Positions 27,369 to 38,140 of a stretch of DNA of 64,000 nt are shown here, piece after piece; position 1 is the first letter of the stretch; each line of letters opens with the position of its first letter. The DNA is from Thiobacillus sp. 65-29 (lineage in GTDB: Bacteria; Pseudomonadota; Gammaproteobacteria; Burkholderiales; Thiobacillaceae): NCBI GenBank assembly GCA_001899775.1, contig MKWN01000016.1, positions 167,139-231,138 of the forward strand, read 5' to 3'. The notes beneath the pieces were generated by a model, which had not been told where the DNA came from, did not search any database, and saw only the letters and a list, made by a program, of their open reading frames with translations. Made by a program: the position numbers and the translations under genes.

Positions 27369-27992
27369 TCAAACCCGGCTTGCGGTCTGCCGCATGACGT
27401 CCGCGGCGAGGCCCATTGCGAGTTTCACCGGCAGCGGCAGCGGCGCGCCGCCATGCTCGACGGCGGTCTGCGCGTGGCGGGCTTCGTCGGTTTTCATCTG
27501 CTCGACGATTGCGCGGCTGCGGGCGTCGGCGGGGGGCAGGTGTTTGAGATGGCCGTCGAGGTGTGCTTCGACCTGGCGCTCGGTTTCGGCGAGAAAGCCG
27601 AGATTCCACTTGTCGCCGAGCAGGCCGGCGACCACGCCCATGCCGAAGGCGCCGCCGAACCACAGGGGGTTCAGCAGGCTCTTGCGGCCGCCGAGTTCGT
27701 TGATGCGCTGTTCGCACCAGGCGAGGTGATCGGTCTCCTCGCGCGCGGCCTGTTCGAGTTCGGCGCGCACCGTCGCGCTCTTGGCGGTGAGGGCCTGGCC
27801 GGCGTAGAGCGCCTGGGCGCAGATTTCGCCGACATGGTTGACGCGCATGAGGGCTGCGGCGCGGGCCTTGTCGGTGTCGGAGAGTTCGGCCTCGGGGACG
27901 TTGCCGGGATAGGGCCGGCTGGCGTGCGGCGCGGCAAAGACGGTGCGCAGGCCGAGGTCGAAGGTGGTGATGAACTGGTCGAGTTTGTTCAT
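27369..27992 (-). CDS. coq7: 2-polyprenyl-3-methyl-6-methoxy-1,4-benzoquinol hydroxylase (Coq7)
   Basis: 207 residues. The diiron ligands are present: a first Glu ([10 protein letters not shown]), ExxH (EETDHLAW), a second Glu (VEAHLDGHL) and DExxH (TDEARHAQ). The enzyme performs the penultimate hydroxylation of ubiquinone synthesis, replacing UbiF in many Alpha- and Betaproteobacteria. It is peripheral to the membrane. No other ubi gene is adjacent. It marks the return to core chromosome after the island. Confidence 0.95.
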   Translation of the reverse strand: MNKLDQFITTFDLGLRTVFAAPHASRPYPGNVPEAELSDTDKARAAALMRVNHVGEICAQALYAGQALTAKSATVRAELEQAAREETDHLAWCEQRINELGGRKSLLNPLWFGGAFGMGVVAGLLGDKWNLGFLAETERQVEAHLDGHLKHLPPADARSRAIVEQMKTDEARHAQTAVEHGGAPLPLPVKLAMGLAADVMRQTASRV

Positions 27993-28065
27993 GGCGTTTC
28001 GCTTGTCAAGTCGGGAAGGCTTCCGGCAGCACGAAGTCTGCCTTTTCCGCTACCGGTACTGCTCC

Positions 28066-28150
28066 CTCTCCCCTGCCCCTCTCCCGCAAGCGGGAGAGGG
28101 AATATTGCGGACCTGAGGAGCCCACCGCGCAAGCGGGAGAGTATTGCGGA
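28066..28150. repeat. Palindromic repeat and partial tandem copy
   Basis: A hairpin with arms ccctctcccgc / gcgggagaggg (28077-28100), the same element as at 7610, is followed by a degenerate second unit (gcaagcgggagagtattgcgg). The gap between coq7 and the TRAP binding protein gene holds little else. Confidence 0.8.
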
Positions 28151-28167
28151 TCGAAGGAGTGGCGGGC

Positions 28168-29241
28168 TCATTTCACGAAGTAGTTGAAATTCGAATACGC
28201 TGCCTCGTTGACCTTGAACCACTGGAAGGCGGTGTCGCGAAAGGTCTTCCAGTCGCGGTAGATGGCAGCGAAGTCGGGGTTCGTTTTCGCTTCCGCTTCG
28301 TAGAGTGCGAAGGTGGCGCGGCGCGCGGCGAGCATGACGTCCTTGGGGTAGGCGTGCAGTTGCACGCCCTGGCCGACCAGGCGCAGCAGCGCGGGTGGAT
28401 TTTTGGCGTCGTATTGCGCCAGCATGAGTTGATTCGCCTCGGCGGCGGCGACTTCAAAGGCTTGGCGGTAGGCATCGGGCAGGCCTTGCCATGATGTTTG
28501 GTTGACGTAGAAGGAGAGTTGCGGACCGCCTTCCCACCAGCCGGGATAGTAGTAATGTCGGGCGATCTTGTGGAACCCGAGCTTCTCGTCGTCATAGGGG
28601 CCGACCCATTCGGCGGCGTCGATCGCACCCCGTTCCAGCGCGGGGTAGATGTCGCCGCCGGGCAGGGTCTGCGGCACGGCGCCGAGCTTCGCCATGATCT
28701 GGCCGCCGATGCCCGGAATGCGCATTTTCAGGCCCTTGAGGTCGGCGAGCGACTTGATCGGCTTTCTGAACCAGCCGCCCATCTGCGCGCCGGTGTTGCC
28801 GCCGGGAAACTGCACGACGTTGTACTTTGCATAGAGCCTGCGCAGCGCCTCGATGCCGCCGCCGGCGTACATCCAGGCGTTCTGCTGGCGCGCCGTCAAT
28901 CCGAACGGCACGGCGGCGTCGAAGGCCAGCGCGAGGTTCTTGCCGACGTAGTAGTAGCCGGCGGAGTGGCCGCATTCGGCGGTACCGTTGCCGACCGCAT
29001 CGAGCACCTGCAGGCCCGGCACCAGCTCGCCACCGGCAAAGACGCGGATCTGGAATTTTCCCGCGGTCAACGCCGCGATGCGCCTGGCCAGGGTTTCCGC
29101 CGCACCGTAGATGATGTCGAGGCTCTTGGGAAAGCTCGACGCCAGGCGCCAGCGGATGGCCGGCAGGTCGGCCGCCTGCGCCGCGCCCAGCGGCAGCAGG
29201 GCGGCGACGCCGGCGCCGCTCAGGAAATCTCGTCTTTGCAT
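28168..29241 (-). CDS. TRAP transporter substrate-binding protein (DctP family, TakP-like)
   Basis: 357 residues. The N-terminus MQRRDFLSGAGVAALLP carries a twin-arginine signal, so it is exported folded, as known for some TRAP P subunits. The body has LADLKGLKMRIPGIGGQIMAKLGAVPQTLPGGDIYPALERGAIDAAEW, the family's substrate-helix signature. It resembles 2-oxo-acid and mannitol/chloroaromatic binders. It lies 16 kb from dctQM, with no permease beside it, so pairing is inferred. A TATAAT -10 is at 29265-29270. Confidence 0.93.
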   Translation of the reverse strand: MQRRDFLSGAGVAALLPLGAAQAADLPAIRWRLASSFPKSLDIIYGAAETLARRIAALTAGKFQIRVFAGGELVPGLQVLDAVGNGTAECGHSAGYYYVGKNLALAFDAAVPFGLTARQQNAWMYAGGGIEALRRLYAKYNVVQFPGGNTGAQMGGWFRKPIKSLADLKGLKMRIPGIGGQIMAKLGAVPQTLPGGDIYPALERGAIDAAEWVGPYDDEKLGFHKIARHYYYPGWWEGGPQLSFYVNQTSWQGLPDAYRQAFEVAAAEANQLMLAQYDAKNPPALLRLVGQGVQLHAYPKDVMLAARRATFALYEAEAKTNPDFAAIYRDWKTFRDTAFQWFKVNEAAYSNFNYFVK

Positions 29242-29264
29242 GGGGTGATCTCGGGTTTTGCCCG

Positions 29265-29270
29265 ATTATA
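29265..29270 (-). promoter_or_regulatory. -10 element before the TRAP binding protein gene
   Basis: TATAAT on the minus strand, about 24 bases before the ATG at 29241, with no convincing -35. On the plus strand the same gap contains GTTAAAAT at about 29298, a weak -10 candidate for glyA. Both units are divergent over 93 bases. Confidence 0.45.
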
Positions 29271-29334
29271 CGAGCGGCAAGGGCGAACCGCCGCGTGTTA
29301 AAATCCGGCCTTTCCCAACCCCGTCCGAACCGCC

Positions 29335-30579
29335 ATGTTCAACCGCCAAGACACCCTCGCCAAGACCGATCCCGACCTGTGGGCGGCGATCCAGCAGGAA
29401 GACCAGCGCCAGCAGGATCACATCGAGCTGATCGCCTCGGAAAACTACACCAGCCCGGCGGTGATGCAGGCGCAGGGTTCGCAGCTCACCAACAAGTATG
29501 CCGAGGGCTATCCCGGCAAGCGCTACTACGGCGGCTGCGAATACGTCGACATCGTCGAACAATTGGCCATTGACCGTGTGAAGGCGCTGTTCGGCGCGGA
29601 AGCCGCCAACGTGCAGGCCAACTCCGGCTCACAGGCCAACCAGGCGGTGTTCATGGCCTTCTTGAAGCCCGGCGACACCATCATGGGCATGAGCCTCGCC
29701 GAAGGCGGTCACCTCACCCACGGCATGGCGCTCAACATGAGCGGCAAGTGGTTCAACGTCATCGCCTACGGCCTCGACAAAAATGAAGAGATCGACTACG
29801 CGCAGATGGAGCGCCTCGCCCACGAGCACAAGCCGAAGCTCATCATCGCCGGGGCGTCCGCCTATGCGCTGCGCATCGACTTCGAACGCTTCGCGCGCGT
29901 GGCGAAGGACATCGGCGCGATCTTCATGGTCGACATGGCGCACTACGCCGGCCTCATCGCCGCCGGCGTGTATCCCAACCCCGTGCCGCACGCCGACGTC
30001 GTCACCTCAACCACCCACAAGACCCTGCGCGGCCCGCGCGGCGGCATCATTCTGATGAAGGCCGAGCACGAGAAGGCGATCAACTCGGCGATCTTCCCCG
30101 GCCTGCAAGGCGGGCCGCTGATGCACGTCATCGCCGGCAAGGCCACCGCGTTCAGGGAAGCGGCGAGCAAGGAATTCAAGCACTACCAGGAACAGGTGCT
30201 CGCGAACGCGCGGGTCATGTGCAAGGTACTGATCGAGCGCGGCCTCAGGATCATTTCCGGGCGTACCGAAAGCCACGTGTTCCTCGTCGACCTGCGCGCC
30301 AAGAACCTCACCGGCAAGGACGCCGAGGCGCTACTCGGCCGCGCCCACATCACGGTCAACAAGAACACCATCCCCAACGACCCGCAGAAGCCCTTCGTCA
30401 CCAGCGGCATCCGCATCGGCACCCCGGCGATGACCACGCGCGGCTTCCGAGAACTCGAAGCCGAACAGCTCGCCAACCTCATCGCCGACATGCTCGACGC
30501 GCCGAACGATGCGGCGGTGATCGAACGCGTGAAGGGCGAAGTGGCGAAGTTGACGGCGAAGTTTCCGGTGTATGGGTGA
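29335..30579 (+). CDS. glyA: Serine hydroxymethyltransferase
   Basis: 414 residues. The PLP lysine is in [15 protein letters not shown]. The N-terminal [21 protein letters not shown] is diagnostic. It converts serine and tetrahydrofolate to glycine and methylene-THF, supplying one-carbon units to nucleotide synthesis, in keeping with nrdR and ribD downstream. It is the first gene of a likely glyA-nrdR-ribD run; an array of 7-base repeats separates it from nrdR. Confidence 0.98.
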   Translation: MFNRQDTLAKTDPDLWAAIQQEDQRQQDHIELIASENYTSPAVMQAQGSQLTNKYAEGYPGKRYYGGCEYVDIVEQLAIDRVKALFGAEAANVQANSGSQANQAVFMAFLKPGDTIMGMSLAEGGHLTHGMALNMSGKWFNVIAYGLDKNEEIDYAQMERLAHEHKPKLIIAGASAYALRIDFERFARVAKDIGAIFMVDMAHYAGLIAAGVYPNPVPHADVVTSTTHKTLRGPRGGIILMKAEHEKAINSAIFPGLQGGPLMHVIAGKATAFREAASKEFKHYQEQVLANARVMCKVLIERGLRIISGRTESHVFLVDLRAKNLTGKDAEALLGRAHITVNKNTIPNDPQKPFVTSGIRIGTPAMTTRGFRELEAEQLANLIADMLDAPNDAAVIERVKGEVAKLTAKFPVYG

Positions 30580-30684
30580 ACGGTGAGCAGGAAGCGGTGA
30601 GCGGAAAACCCGTCACTGCCCGCCGCTCCCCGCTCCCCGCTCCCCGCTCCCCGCTTACCGCTCCCCGCTTACCGCTCACCACTC
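30575..30684. repeat. 7-base repeat array between glyA and nrdR
   Basis: Units of the form ggtgagc occur first (30582-30603), then about eight units of gctcccc, gcttacc or gctcacc (30632-30683), the complement family. The two halves can pair. The last unit ends directly before the nrdR ATG, so the repeat sits where the ribosome site should be; only weak GGA-like text remains. Confidence 0.75.
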
Positions 30685-31167
30685 ATGAAATGTCCCTTCT
30701 GCGGCTCTCTCGACACCCAGGTCATCGACTCCCGCGTCAACGAAGCGGGTGACGCGATTCGCCGGCGGCGGCGCTGCACGGCATGCGACAAGCGCTTCAC
30801 CACCTGGGAGACGGCGGAGCTGCGCCTGCCGCAGATCGTCAAGACCAACGGCACGCGTGAGGATTTTTCCGAGACCAAGCTGCGCGAAGGTTTCCGTCGC
30901 GCGCTGCACAAGCGACCGGTGCCGACGGAACTCGTCGATGCAGCGGTCGAGCGCATCCGCCAGCGGGTGCTGGCGCGCGGCGCGCGCGAGATTCCTGCGC
31001 TCGAAATCGGCGAGCTGGTGATGAACGAGTTGAAGCGGCTCGACAAGGTCGCCTATATCCGCTTCGCCTCGGTGTACAAGAGCTTCGAGGATCCCGACGA
31101 TTTCCGCGACGTGCTGCACGACCTCGAACACGCACCGCCGCACGGCGTCGACGACCTGTTCGAATAG
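30685..31167 (+). CDS. nrdR: Transcriptional repressor NrdR
   Basis: 160 residues. The zinc ribbon has the ligands CPFC ... CTAC (residues 3-6 and about 31-34), followed by an ATP-cone domain ([22 protein letters not shown]). It represses ribonucleotide reductase operons according to ATP/dATP state. Its usual glyA-nrdR-ribD neighbourhood is found here. No NrdR boxes were looked for beyond this window. Confidence 0.97.
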   Translation: MKCPFCGSLDTQVIDSRVNEAGDAIRRRRRCTACDKRFTTWETAELRLPQIVKTNGTREDFSETKLREGFRRALHKRPVPTELVDAAVERIRQRVLARGAREIPALEIGELVMNELKRLDKVAYIRFASVYKSFEDPDDFRDVLHDLEHAPPHGVDDLFE

Positions 31168-31173
31168 GCCGCC

Positions 31174-32262
31174 TTGAGCACCGCGCGCTTTTCCGCCGCT
31201 GACCACGCCCACATGGCGCGGGCGCTGCAACTCGCCGCGCGTGGCTTGTACACCACCACGCCCAATCCGCGCGTCGGCTGCGTCATCGTCAAGGATGGGG
31301 CCGTCATCGGCGAAGGCTGGCACCAGCGCGCCGGCGAGCCGCACGCCGAGGTGCATGCCCTCGCCGCCGCCGGCGCCGCCGCACGTGGCGCCACCGCCTA
31401 CGTTTCGCTCGAACCCTGCTCGCATCACGGGCGCACGCCGCCCTGTACCGAAGCGCTGATCCGTGCCGGCGTCGCGCGCGTGGTCGCGGCCATGCGCGAC
31501 CCCAACCCCGTGGTTGCCGGCGGCGGGATCGGCATGCTCACCCTCGCCGGCATCATCGCCGAAGTCGGTCTCCTGGAAGCCGAGGCACGCGCAATCAACC
31601 CGGGATTCATCTCGCGCATGACCCGCGGCCGCCCATGGGTGCGCCTGAAAACGGCGGCGACGCTGGACGGCAAGACCGCGCTTGCCAACGGCCAATCGCA
31701 ATGGATCACCGGCGCCGCCGCGCGCGCCGACGTGCAACGCCTGCGCGCGCGCGCGTGCGCGATCCTCACCGGCAGCGGCACGGTGCTCGCCGACGACCCG
31801 CGCATGACCGTGCGCGAGTTCGACATCGGCCGCCAGCCTCTGCGCGTCGTCGTCGATTCCACGTTGCGCACGCCGCCCGCCGCGGCGATCCTGCCCGCAC
31901 TCATCGTCTGCCACCACGCCGATGCGGCCAGGCGCGCGGCGCTGGAAAACGCGGGTGCGGAAGTCATCGTGTTGCCCGGCGCGAATGGCCGCGTCGACCT
32001 CGCCGCGCTCCTGGTCGCGCTCGCGCAGCGCGGAATCAACGAAGTGCACGTCGAGGCCGGCGCGGGATTGAACGGCGCCCTGCTCGCCGCCGGCCTCGTC
32101 GACGAATGGATCGCCTACGTCGCGCCAATGGCGGTGGGCGATACGGCACGCGGCCTGTTCGCACATCCGCCGCTGATCGCCCTCACGGACGCGGCGCGTT
32201 TCCAACTCGCCGACGTGCGCCAGATCGGCGGTGACCTGCGCCTGACGCTGCAACCGATGTGA
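31174..32262 (+). CDS. ribD: Bifunctional riboflavin biosynthesis protein RibD
   Basis: 362 residues. Deaminase domain with zinc ligands HAEVHAL and PCSHHGRTPPC (about residues 50-95), then reductase domain (TAATLDGKTALANGQSQWITG). It makes two successive steps of riboflavin synthesis: pyrimidine deamination and ribose reduction. The TTG at 31174 is chosen because it gives the family N-terminus and lies 6 bases after the nrdR stop, in the same frame; an ATG occurs 13 codons later. No ribosome site is clear, suggesting coupled translation. No FMN riboswitch is present. Confidence 0.95.
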   Translation: MSTARFSAADHAHMARALQLAARGLYTTTPNPRVGCVIVKDGAVIGEGWHQRAGEPHAEVHALAAAGAAARGATAYVSLEPCSHHGRTPPCTEALIRAGVARVVAAMRDPNPVVAGGGIGMLTLAGIIAEVGLLEAEARAINPGFISRMTRGRPWVRLKTAATLDGKTALANGQSQWITGAAARADVQRLRARACAILTGSGTVLADDPRMTVREFDIGRQPLRVVVDSTLRTPPAAAILPALIVCHHADAARRAALENAGAEVIVLPGANGRVDLAALLVALAQRGINEVHVEAGAGLNGALLAAGLVDEWIAYVAPMAVGDTARGLFAHPPLIALTDAARFQLADVRQIGGDLRLTLQPM

Positions 32263-32393
32263 GCCCATTCAACCTGGGGAAGTGCTGACCAATCCTGGAA
32301 GCCAGCATCCCCTGATGGACAATTCGGGATGAAACACATTGCCGCCGTGCCTTTGGCTTCGGGTTTCCTCGCGTCTTTCGCAGACTAAAAATT

Positions 32394-34187
32394 TTACGCC
32401 GCCTTGTCGGTGCTGACCGGGTTGCGCAGCCGGATGTGCAGTTCGCGCAACTGCTTCTCATCAACGAGGTTGGGGGCGTTGGTCATCAGACAGGAGGCGC
32501 GCTGGGTCTTGGGGAAGGCGATGACGTCGCGGATCGATTCGGCACCCGCCATGAGGGTGACCAGGCGATCGAGGCCGAAAGCAAGGCCGCCGTGCGGGGG
32601 CGCGCCGTACTTGAGGGCGTCGAGCAGGAAGCCGAATTTCTCGTGCCGTTCCTCCTCGCCGATGCCGAGCGCGGCGAACACCTTCTCCTGCACGTCCTCG
32701 CGATGGATGCGCACCGAACCACCGCCCACTTCCCAACCGTTCAGCACCATGTCGTAGGCTTTGGACAGACATTGGCCGGGGTCGCTGGCGAGCCAGTCCT
32801 CGTGGCCGTCCTTGGGCGCGGTGAAGGGATGATGCAGGGCGTCCCAGCGGTTTTCGTCCTCGTTGAACTCGAACATGGGGAAGTCGACCACCCACAGCGG
32901 CGCCCAGGCGCGACCGTCGACGTGGCTCTTCTCGTGGCCGATCTTCAGGCGCAATGCGCCGAGGGCGTCGTTGACGATCTTCGCGCGGTCGGCACCGAAG
33001 AAAATCAGGTCGCCGTTCTGCGCGCCGGTGCGCTCGACCACGGCTTTCAGCGCGGCTTCGGAAAGGTTCTTGACGATGGGCGATTGCAGGCCGGCTTCGT
33101 TCAACTGCGTCACGTCGTTGATCTTGATGTAGGCCAGCCCCCTGGCGCCGTAGATCTTGACAAATTCGGTGTAGGCGTCGATCTCGCCGCGGGTGAGCGC
33201 GGCGCCGCCGGGGATGCGCAGCGCGGCGACGCGGCCTTTGGGATCGTTGGCGGGACCCGCGAAGACCTTGAAGGCGACGTCCTTCATCGCGTCGCCGACG
33301 TCGACGATTTCCAGCGTGACGCGCAGGTCGGGCTTGTCCGAACCGTAGCGGCTCATCGCCTCGGCGTAGCTCATGCGCGGGAAGGCATCCGCCAGTTCGA
33401 CGCCCTGCGCCTTCGCCAGCATGTCGCGAATCATGCCTTCGACCAGGTTCATGATCTCGTCTTCGCCCATGAAGGAGGTTTCCAGGTCGACCTGGGTGAA
33501 CTCGGGCTGGCGGTCGGCGCGCAGGTCCTCGTCGCGGAAGCACTTGGTGATCTGGAAATAGCGGTCGAAGCCGGACACCATCAGCAGTTGCTTGAACAGT
33601 TGCGGCGACTGCGGCAGCGCGTAGAACATGCCGTCGTGCACACGCGAGGGCACCAGGTAGTCGCGCGCGCCTTCGGGCGTGGAACGCGTGAGCATGGGCG
33701 TTTCGATCTCGATGAAGCCGTGGGCGTCGAGATAATCGCGCATCAGTTTCGCGACGCGATAGCGCAGGCGCAGGTTCTGCTGCATGGGCTCGCGACGCAG
33801 GTCGAGGTAGCGGTATTGCAGGCGGATGTTCTCGTTGATGACTTCGTCGTCGAGCTGGAACGGCGGGGTCAGCGAGGGATTGAGAATCTCCAGCGACTGC
33901 GTGAGCACTTCGACCATGCCGGTGGGCAGGTTGGGGTTCTCGGTGCCGGCGGGGCGCGGGCGCACGCTGCCGTCGATTTTCAGGACGAATTCACTGCGCA
34001 CGTCCTCGGCGAGGCGGAAGGCTTGCGGGGTGTCGGGGTCGATCACCACCTGCACCATGCCCTCGCGGTCCCGGAGGTCGATGAAGATGACGCCGCCGTG
34101 GTCGCGCCGGCGGTGCGCCCAGCCGCACAGGGTGACGTGCTTGCCGATGTCGGCGGCCGACACGCCGCCGCAGTAATGAGTACGCAT
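32394..34187 (-). CDS. aspS: Aspartyl-tRNA synthetase
   Basis: 597 residues, the bacterial type with a GAD insertion. OB-fold N-terminus ([27 protein letters not shown]), class II motif 2 ([18 protein letters not shown]) and motif 3 ([10 protein letters not shown]). It charges tRNA-Asp, possibly also tRNA-Asn, if the cell uses the transamidation route. The start ATG is 8 bases after the DUF502 stop, so fmdB, DUF502 and aspS form an operon, a common betaproteobacterial order. Confidence 0.98.
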   Translation of the reverse strand: MRTHYCGGVSAADIGKHVTLCGWAHRRRDHGGVIFIDLRDREGMVQVVIDPDTPQAFRLAEDVRSEFVLKIDGSVRPRPAGTENPNLPTGMVEVLTQSLEILNPSLTPPFQLDDEVINENIRLQYRYLDLRREPMQQNLRLRYRVAKLMRDYLDAHGFIEIETPMLTRSTPEGARDYLVPSRVHDGMFYALPQSPQLFKQLLMVSGFDRYFQITKCFRDEDLRADRQPEFTQVDLETSFMGEDEIMNLVEGMIRDMLAKAQGVELADAFPRMSYAEAMSRYGSDKPDLRVTLEIVDVGDAMKDVAFKVFAGPANDPKGRVAALRIPGGAALTRGEIDAYTEFVKIYGARGLAYIKINDVTQLNEAGLQSPIVKNLSEAALKAVVERTGAQNGDLIFFGADRAKIVNDALGALRLKIGHEKSHVDGRAWAPLWVVDFPMFEFNEDENRWDALHHPFTAPKDGHEDWLASDPGQCLSKAYDMVLNGWEVGGGSVRIHREDVQEKVFAALGIGEEERHEKFGFLLDALKYGAPPHGGLAFGLDRLVTLMAGAESIRDVIAFPKTQRASCLMTNAPNLVDEKQLRELHIRLRNPVSTDKAA

Positions 34188-34195
34188 GTTGGATC

Positions 34196-34798
34196 CTATT
34201 GGGTTGCCGGGCGCGTCTCGCCGGAGGCGACGCCCATCGAGATGATGTATTTGAGCGCACGGTCAACCGAGATGTCGAGCTCGATGACCTCGCTGCGCCT
34301 GACGTAGAAATAGAAGCCGTTGACCGGACTCGGCGTGGTGGGAATGAACACCGCGACGTGGTCCTCCGGCAGGGCGCGCGCCACCTCGTCCGGCACGTTG
34401 GTCTGGAACGCCAGCGCCCACGCCTGCGGATGCGGATAGCGCACCAGCAACACCTGGCGGAAGGCATGCCCGCTGCCCGAGAGCAGGGTGTCGGACACCT
34501 GCTTGACCCCGCCATAAATGGATTTCACCACCGGGATGCGGATGAGCAGACGCTCCCAGGCGTCGACAATTTTCTGCCCGAAGAAATTGGTGGCGAATAC
34601 GCCGGTGAGCAGGATCACCACCAGGGTGAGGATCACCCCCAGACCCGGGACGTGTACCCCGATCCAGGCGCGCGGCTGCCATGCGGCGGGCAGCAGCGTA
34701 AGGCTCTGATCCATGGTGCCGATCAGCAGGTCGAGCACCCACAGGGTGATGCCGAGCGGCACCCAGATGAGGAGGCCGGTGATGAAATAGCGCTTCAT
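34196..34798 (-). CDS. DUF502 family membrane protein
   Basis: 200 residues. Helix 1 ([19 protein letters not shown]), then [25 protein letters not shown], and the DUF502 block [25 protein letters not shown]. The C-terminal part is soluble and beta-rich. Function unknown; the family is nearly always near aspS in Betaproteobacteria. The ATG at 34798 is taken because the frame upstream is low-complexity and lacks a start fit. Confidence 0.92.
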   Translation of the reverse strand: MKRYFITGLLIWVPLGITLWVLDLLIGTMDQSLTLLPAAWQPRAWIGVHVPGLGVILTLVVILLTGVFATNFFGQKIVDAWERLLIRIPVVKSIYGGVKQVSDTLLSGSGHAFRQVLLVRYPHPQAWALAFQTNVPDEVARALPEDHVAVFIPTTPSPVNGFYFYVRRSEVIELDISVDRALKYIISMGVASGETRPATQ

Positions 34799-34865
34799 GT
34801 GCAGCGTGGCTGGAAACGAAGAAGCGGGCGGCTCGCACCGCCCGCTTTCCGGTCGGGTCGCGTCC

Positions 34866-35123
34866 TCAGTGGCAGGCCGGACAGGCGCTGGTGCCGCACG
34901 CGGACGACGGCGCTTCGGGTTTGGGCTCGGCCGGCTTCGCGCCACCCTTGAAATCGGTGGCGTACCAGCCGGTGCCCTTCAACGCGAAGCCGGCGGCGGT
35001 GACCTGCTTGGCGTAGTCGGCCTTGCCACACGCGGGACACACGGTGAGCGGAGTATCGGACACTTTTTGCATCTCGTCCTGCGCAAACCCGCAGGACGCA
35101 CATCGGTAGGCGTAGATCGGCAT
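34866..35123 (-). CDS. FmdB/CxxC zinc-ribbon protein
   Basis: 85 residues: MPIYAYRCASCGFAQDEMQKVSD with CASCG (about 8-12) and CPACG (about 29-33), the FmdB zinc ribbon. The C-terminal tail is low-complexity with SACGTSACPACH, as in many relatives. A regulatory role is assumed from old FmdB work; the true function is uncertain. It is the first gene of the fmdB-DUF502-aspS operon. Confidence 0.93.
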   Translation of the reverse strand: MPIYAYRCASCGFAQDEMQKVSDTPLTVCPACGKADYAKQVTAAGFALKGTGWYATDFKGGAKPAEPKPEAPSSACGTSACPACH

Positions 35124-35264
35124 GAAAATTCTCCGACAATCAAGAAGTTGGCCGATTATACCCGCAAGCACGCCCGCCCCCAATCGGGGCAGGGCCGAAA
35201 CCCGCCGCACAGGCTGCCGGAATCCGGTGAAATCAGGTATCCGGGCGCCGGGTGTTCGTGGTTT

Positions 35265-35535
35265 CCAGGATTATCCCGATTGCCCATTTGCCGGGAGGAG
35301 ATCTACCCTCGGGCCGATGGCGGTCGTTGGTGCGATGCAAACAATCGCGGCGAGGGCGCCGCTCCTACAGGGGCTGCGCTCCTTGCGGCCCGATGTGGCG
35401 ATGGCTTCATCGGCCACAATCACCGCGCTGCCGCGTTGTTGGAGGGTCGCCCTCGGCCCGATGGGGTGGTGGTTCGGTCGCCCCATTTCGCACCGCAAGC
35501 GGACCTCCTGCCGACGAAAGGGCAATCCGGGTTCC
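35265..35535. repeat. Palindromic composite repeat downstream of the TonB receptor gene
   Basis: Arms cccgattgcccatttgccgg plus gaggag (35276-35302) and cctcctgccgacgaaagggc plus aatccggg (35508-35535) are related in inverted orientation. Between them lie a gcggcgagggcgccgctcctac half repeat (about 35347-35369) and rearranged fragments. The remaining gap (35124-35264 and onwards) contains no gene I can support. Confidence 0.55.
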
Positions 35536-35541
35536 GCACAC

Positions 35542-37581
35542 TCACCAGGCGACACTGAAGCTTGCGTAGACGCGTCGGCTAAAAATATTGCTGTCGCGGA
35601 ATTCGTTGTAGTCCGCGCCCAGGTTCTGCCCGGCCAGGGCGGCTTCCATCTGGTGTCCCTGCCACGACCAGCGGCGCGCCAGGCGCGCGTCCCAGCGTGT
35701 GAAGGCACCAGTCCAGTCGCCATCGCTGAGCCATTTCATGCGCCCAGAGCGGTAGACGCCGGCGCTCGCCAGCCAGCCATGCCCCAGCTCGTAGCGGGCG
35801 AGCAGGCTGAAGGTGTTGCGCGGCGCCGAATCCTCGAGGTCCCGGTCGATGGACTCATCGGCATGAATGAAAGTGCGGGCGTACTGCGCCGACAGTCTGA
35901 GCGCGGGCACCGGCTGCCACCCCAGTTGCAGGTCGCCGCCACGCACGCTGAAATCGTCGCGGTTGTCGAAGCGCGCGGGACTGCCCTTGCTGTTGATGTA
36001 GTCGTAGATGGTGTCGTGGAAGAACTTGGCGTCCAGTTGCAGGTGGGCGCGCGGGTAGACGCCGACGTAGCCGATTTCGCGCGACAGGATGCGCTCCGGC
36101 TGGAGCGGGTCCGACGGCGCGAAGGCCTGCACGACGGGAAGACCGGTGGTCGTGTAATAGGTGAGATTGCCGCGCTGCTCGAAAAACGTGGGTGAACGGT
36201 AGGCTTGCGACAGGTTCAGGCGCAGGGTGTGGCCGTCGGCAAGCGCATAGTTGAGCGCCAGCCGCGGCGACACGTCGGTGCCGGTGAAGTAATGATGCTC
36301 CAGCATGGCGCCGCCCTGCAGCAGCACATCGGGATGTGCGCGCCATTCGAGATTGAGGTAGGCACGCGCCAGCGTGCCATCGAGGCTTCCCGTCGTATTG
36401 AAATAGCGCAGGCTCTCCACGGTCTCCTGGCGCACTTCCGCCCCCCATACCGCACGCCAGTCCGGTGCCAGGCGCTGGTTGCGCTGGAATTCGATGTTGA
36501 AGCGGGTCTGCAACTGGTCGATGCCCGCCTCGAGCGTCTGCCCGGTGGCGACATAGCGCGGCGGCGCGGGATAGCCGCCGGGACAGACGACGGGCTTGCC
36601 CTTGACGGTATCGATGCAGATCGCGGCTTGACGCGGCGCGTCGTGATTGTTGCGGCTGAAATAGGCCTGCACCATCCATTCGTCGTCGCTGCTGTGCACC
36701 CGCTGGAACCTGAACTGCACGAACTAGGCGGACACATCCTGCCCCTGCGGTTCGTCGGCGTTGAGGGAATGCCCCGCCTGCCAGTCGCCCACCGAAAGAC
36801 CGAACTGCGCGCTGATTTGGTCCGTGTCCGACAGGCGATATTCGGCACGACCGTTGGCGAAATAGGTCTGCGTTTCCTCGTACAGCCTGACAGGTGTTGT
36901 GCCGTCGATCGTGTCGGCTTCGAAACGGTCGCGCGTCTGTGCCGACAGCGTCAGCCGATAACGCAGGTCACCCTGCTCGCCGCCGTGGCGCAGCGTGAGT
37001 CCGGACATGCCCTGCTCACCGTATTGCATCGACGCGAAGGTTCCGGGCGTCTGGCTCGGGTCCCGGGTGATGATGTTGATGACGGAGAGAAACGCGTTGG
37101 CGCCGTAGCTCGCGGCATTGGGGCCGCGCACGACTTCGATGCGCTCGATGTCGTCGACCGACAGGGGTAGCTCGCCCCAGTTGACCGCGCCATAGGCCGG
37201 ACTGTAGATCGAGCGGCCGTCAACCAGCACCTGGAAGCGGCGCGAGAAGGCGTCGGCCATGCCGTGATAACCGATGGCCCAGGTGTTGTCGCGCGTGTAG
37301 GCAACGGAGAAGCCGGGCACCAGGCGCAGCAGGTCGGGAATGTCGCGAAAGCCGGAGGCGCGGATCATGGCCTCGTCGATGACGGTGACGGCGGCGGGCG
37401 CCTCGTCGAGCGGCTGCGACAGGCGCGAAACGGACAGGACGACCGGCAGGTCGTCGTAGAAATCGGCCTCCGTCAGGGCCTGTGCCTGCACCGGCATCAG
37501 CCCGTCGAGCAGAGCCGCAAGCGCCAGTGTGGCGCAGGCTGCGGGTCGTGCGCTGTTCACCTCGTGCCGCCGCGCGGCCAT
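35542..37581 (-). pseudogene. TonB-dependent receptor interrupted by an in-frame amber codon
   Basis: Read through, this is about 679 residues. It has a signal peptide (ACATLALAALLDGLMPVQAQA), a plug domain (VVLSVSRLSQPLDEAPAAVTVIDEAMI ... FSVINIITRDP-like, about 50-170) and a beta-barrel ending DSNIFSRRVYASFSVAW, with a terminal aromatic Trp as usual. Codon 286 is TAG (36724-36726). Both halves lie in one frame, with no insertion or deletion, and the second continues FVQFRFQRVHSSDDEWMVQAYF. One base change (probably from a Tyr codon) explains it. Without suppression the product loses most of the barrel. Substrate not identifiable. Confidence 0.88.
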
Positions 37582-37652
37582 CTCCGCTTCATGTTGTTTC
37601 GGGGTGCGGCGCGTCGGGGACGCGCCTCGGGCGATTCTAGACCAGTTTTTTT

Positions 37653-38114
37653 CTAGAACGGAATATCGTCGTCGAGGTCGTCGAAGCCGCCACCGGACGT
37701 GCTGCGCGCGGGCGCAGGCTGCGCGGCGTTGCGCGGTGCGGCCGGCGCATGGCCGGTGTCGTCCATGTCGGTCATGCCGCCGGAACGGCCGCCGAGCATC
37801 TGCATGCGGTCGCCGCGGATTTCGTAGGCAGTGCGCTCGATGCCGTCCTTGTCGGTGTACTTGCGCGAGCGGATGCTGCCCTCGATGTAGACCTGACTGC
37901 CCTTCTTCAGGTACTGCCCGCACACTTCGGCGGTACGGCCGAAGAAGGCGATGCGGTGCCACTCCGTGGCTTCCTGCAAAGCGCCGCTCTTGTCCTTGAA
38001 CTTGTCGGTGGTGGCGATGCTGAAGTTGGCGACCGCCTCGCCGCTGGGCAGGTAGCGCATCTCGGGGTCGCGCCCCAGGTTGCCGACCAGAATGACCTTG
38101 TTCACCGATGCCAT
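37653..38114 (-). CDS. ssb: Single-stranded DNA-binding protein
   Basis: 153 residues. OB-fold ([46 protein letters not shown]) and the acidic protein-interaction tip DDDIPF. A Gly/Pro/Ala linker joins them. It binds single-stranded DNA in replication and repair. The ATG at 38114 is preferred, because the frame before it covers a palindromic repeat. The stop lies 71 bases before the receptor start. Confidence 0.97.
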   Translation of the reverse strand: MASVNKVILVGNLGRDPEMRYLPSGEAVANFSIATTDKFKDKSGALQEATEWHRIAFFGRTAEVCGQYLKKGSQVYIEGSIRSRKYTDKDGIERTAYEIRGDRMQMLGGRSGGMTDMDDTGHAPAAPRNAAQPAPARSTSGGGFDDLDDDIPF

Positions 38115-38140
38115 GTTTTCCCCCGTCTCTGAAGTTTGAT

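Noticed and set aside
31100..31213. FMN riboswitch before ribD
   Set aside because: Only 6 bases separate nrdR and ribD, so there is no room for the element.
35542..36720. Separate receptor gene starting at GTG 36720
   Set aside because: It begins mid-barrel without signal or plug and is in the same frame as the upstream half across one TAG; treated as one broken gene.
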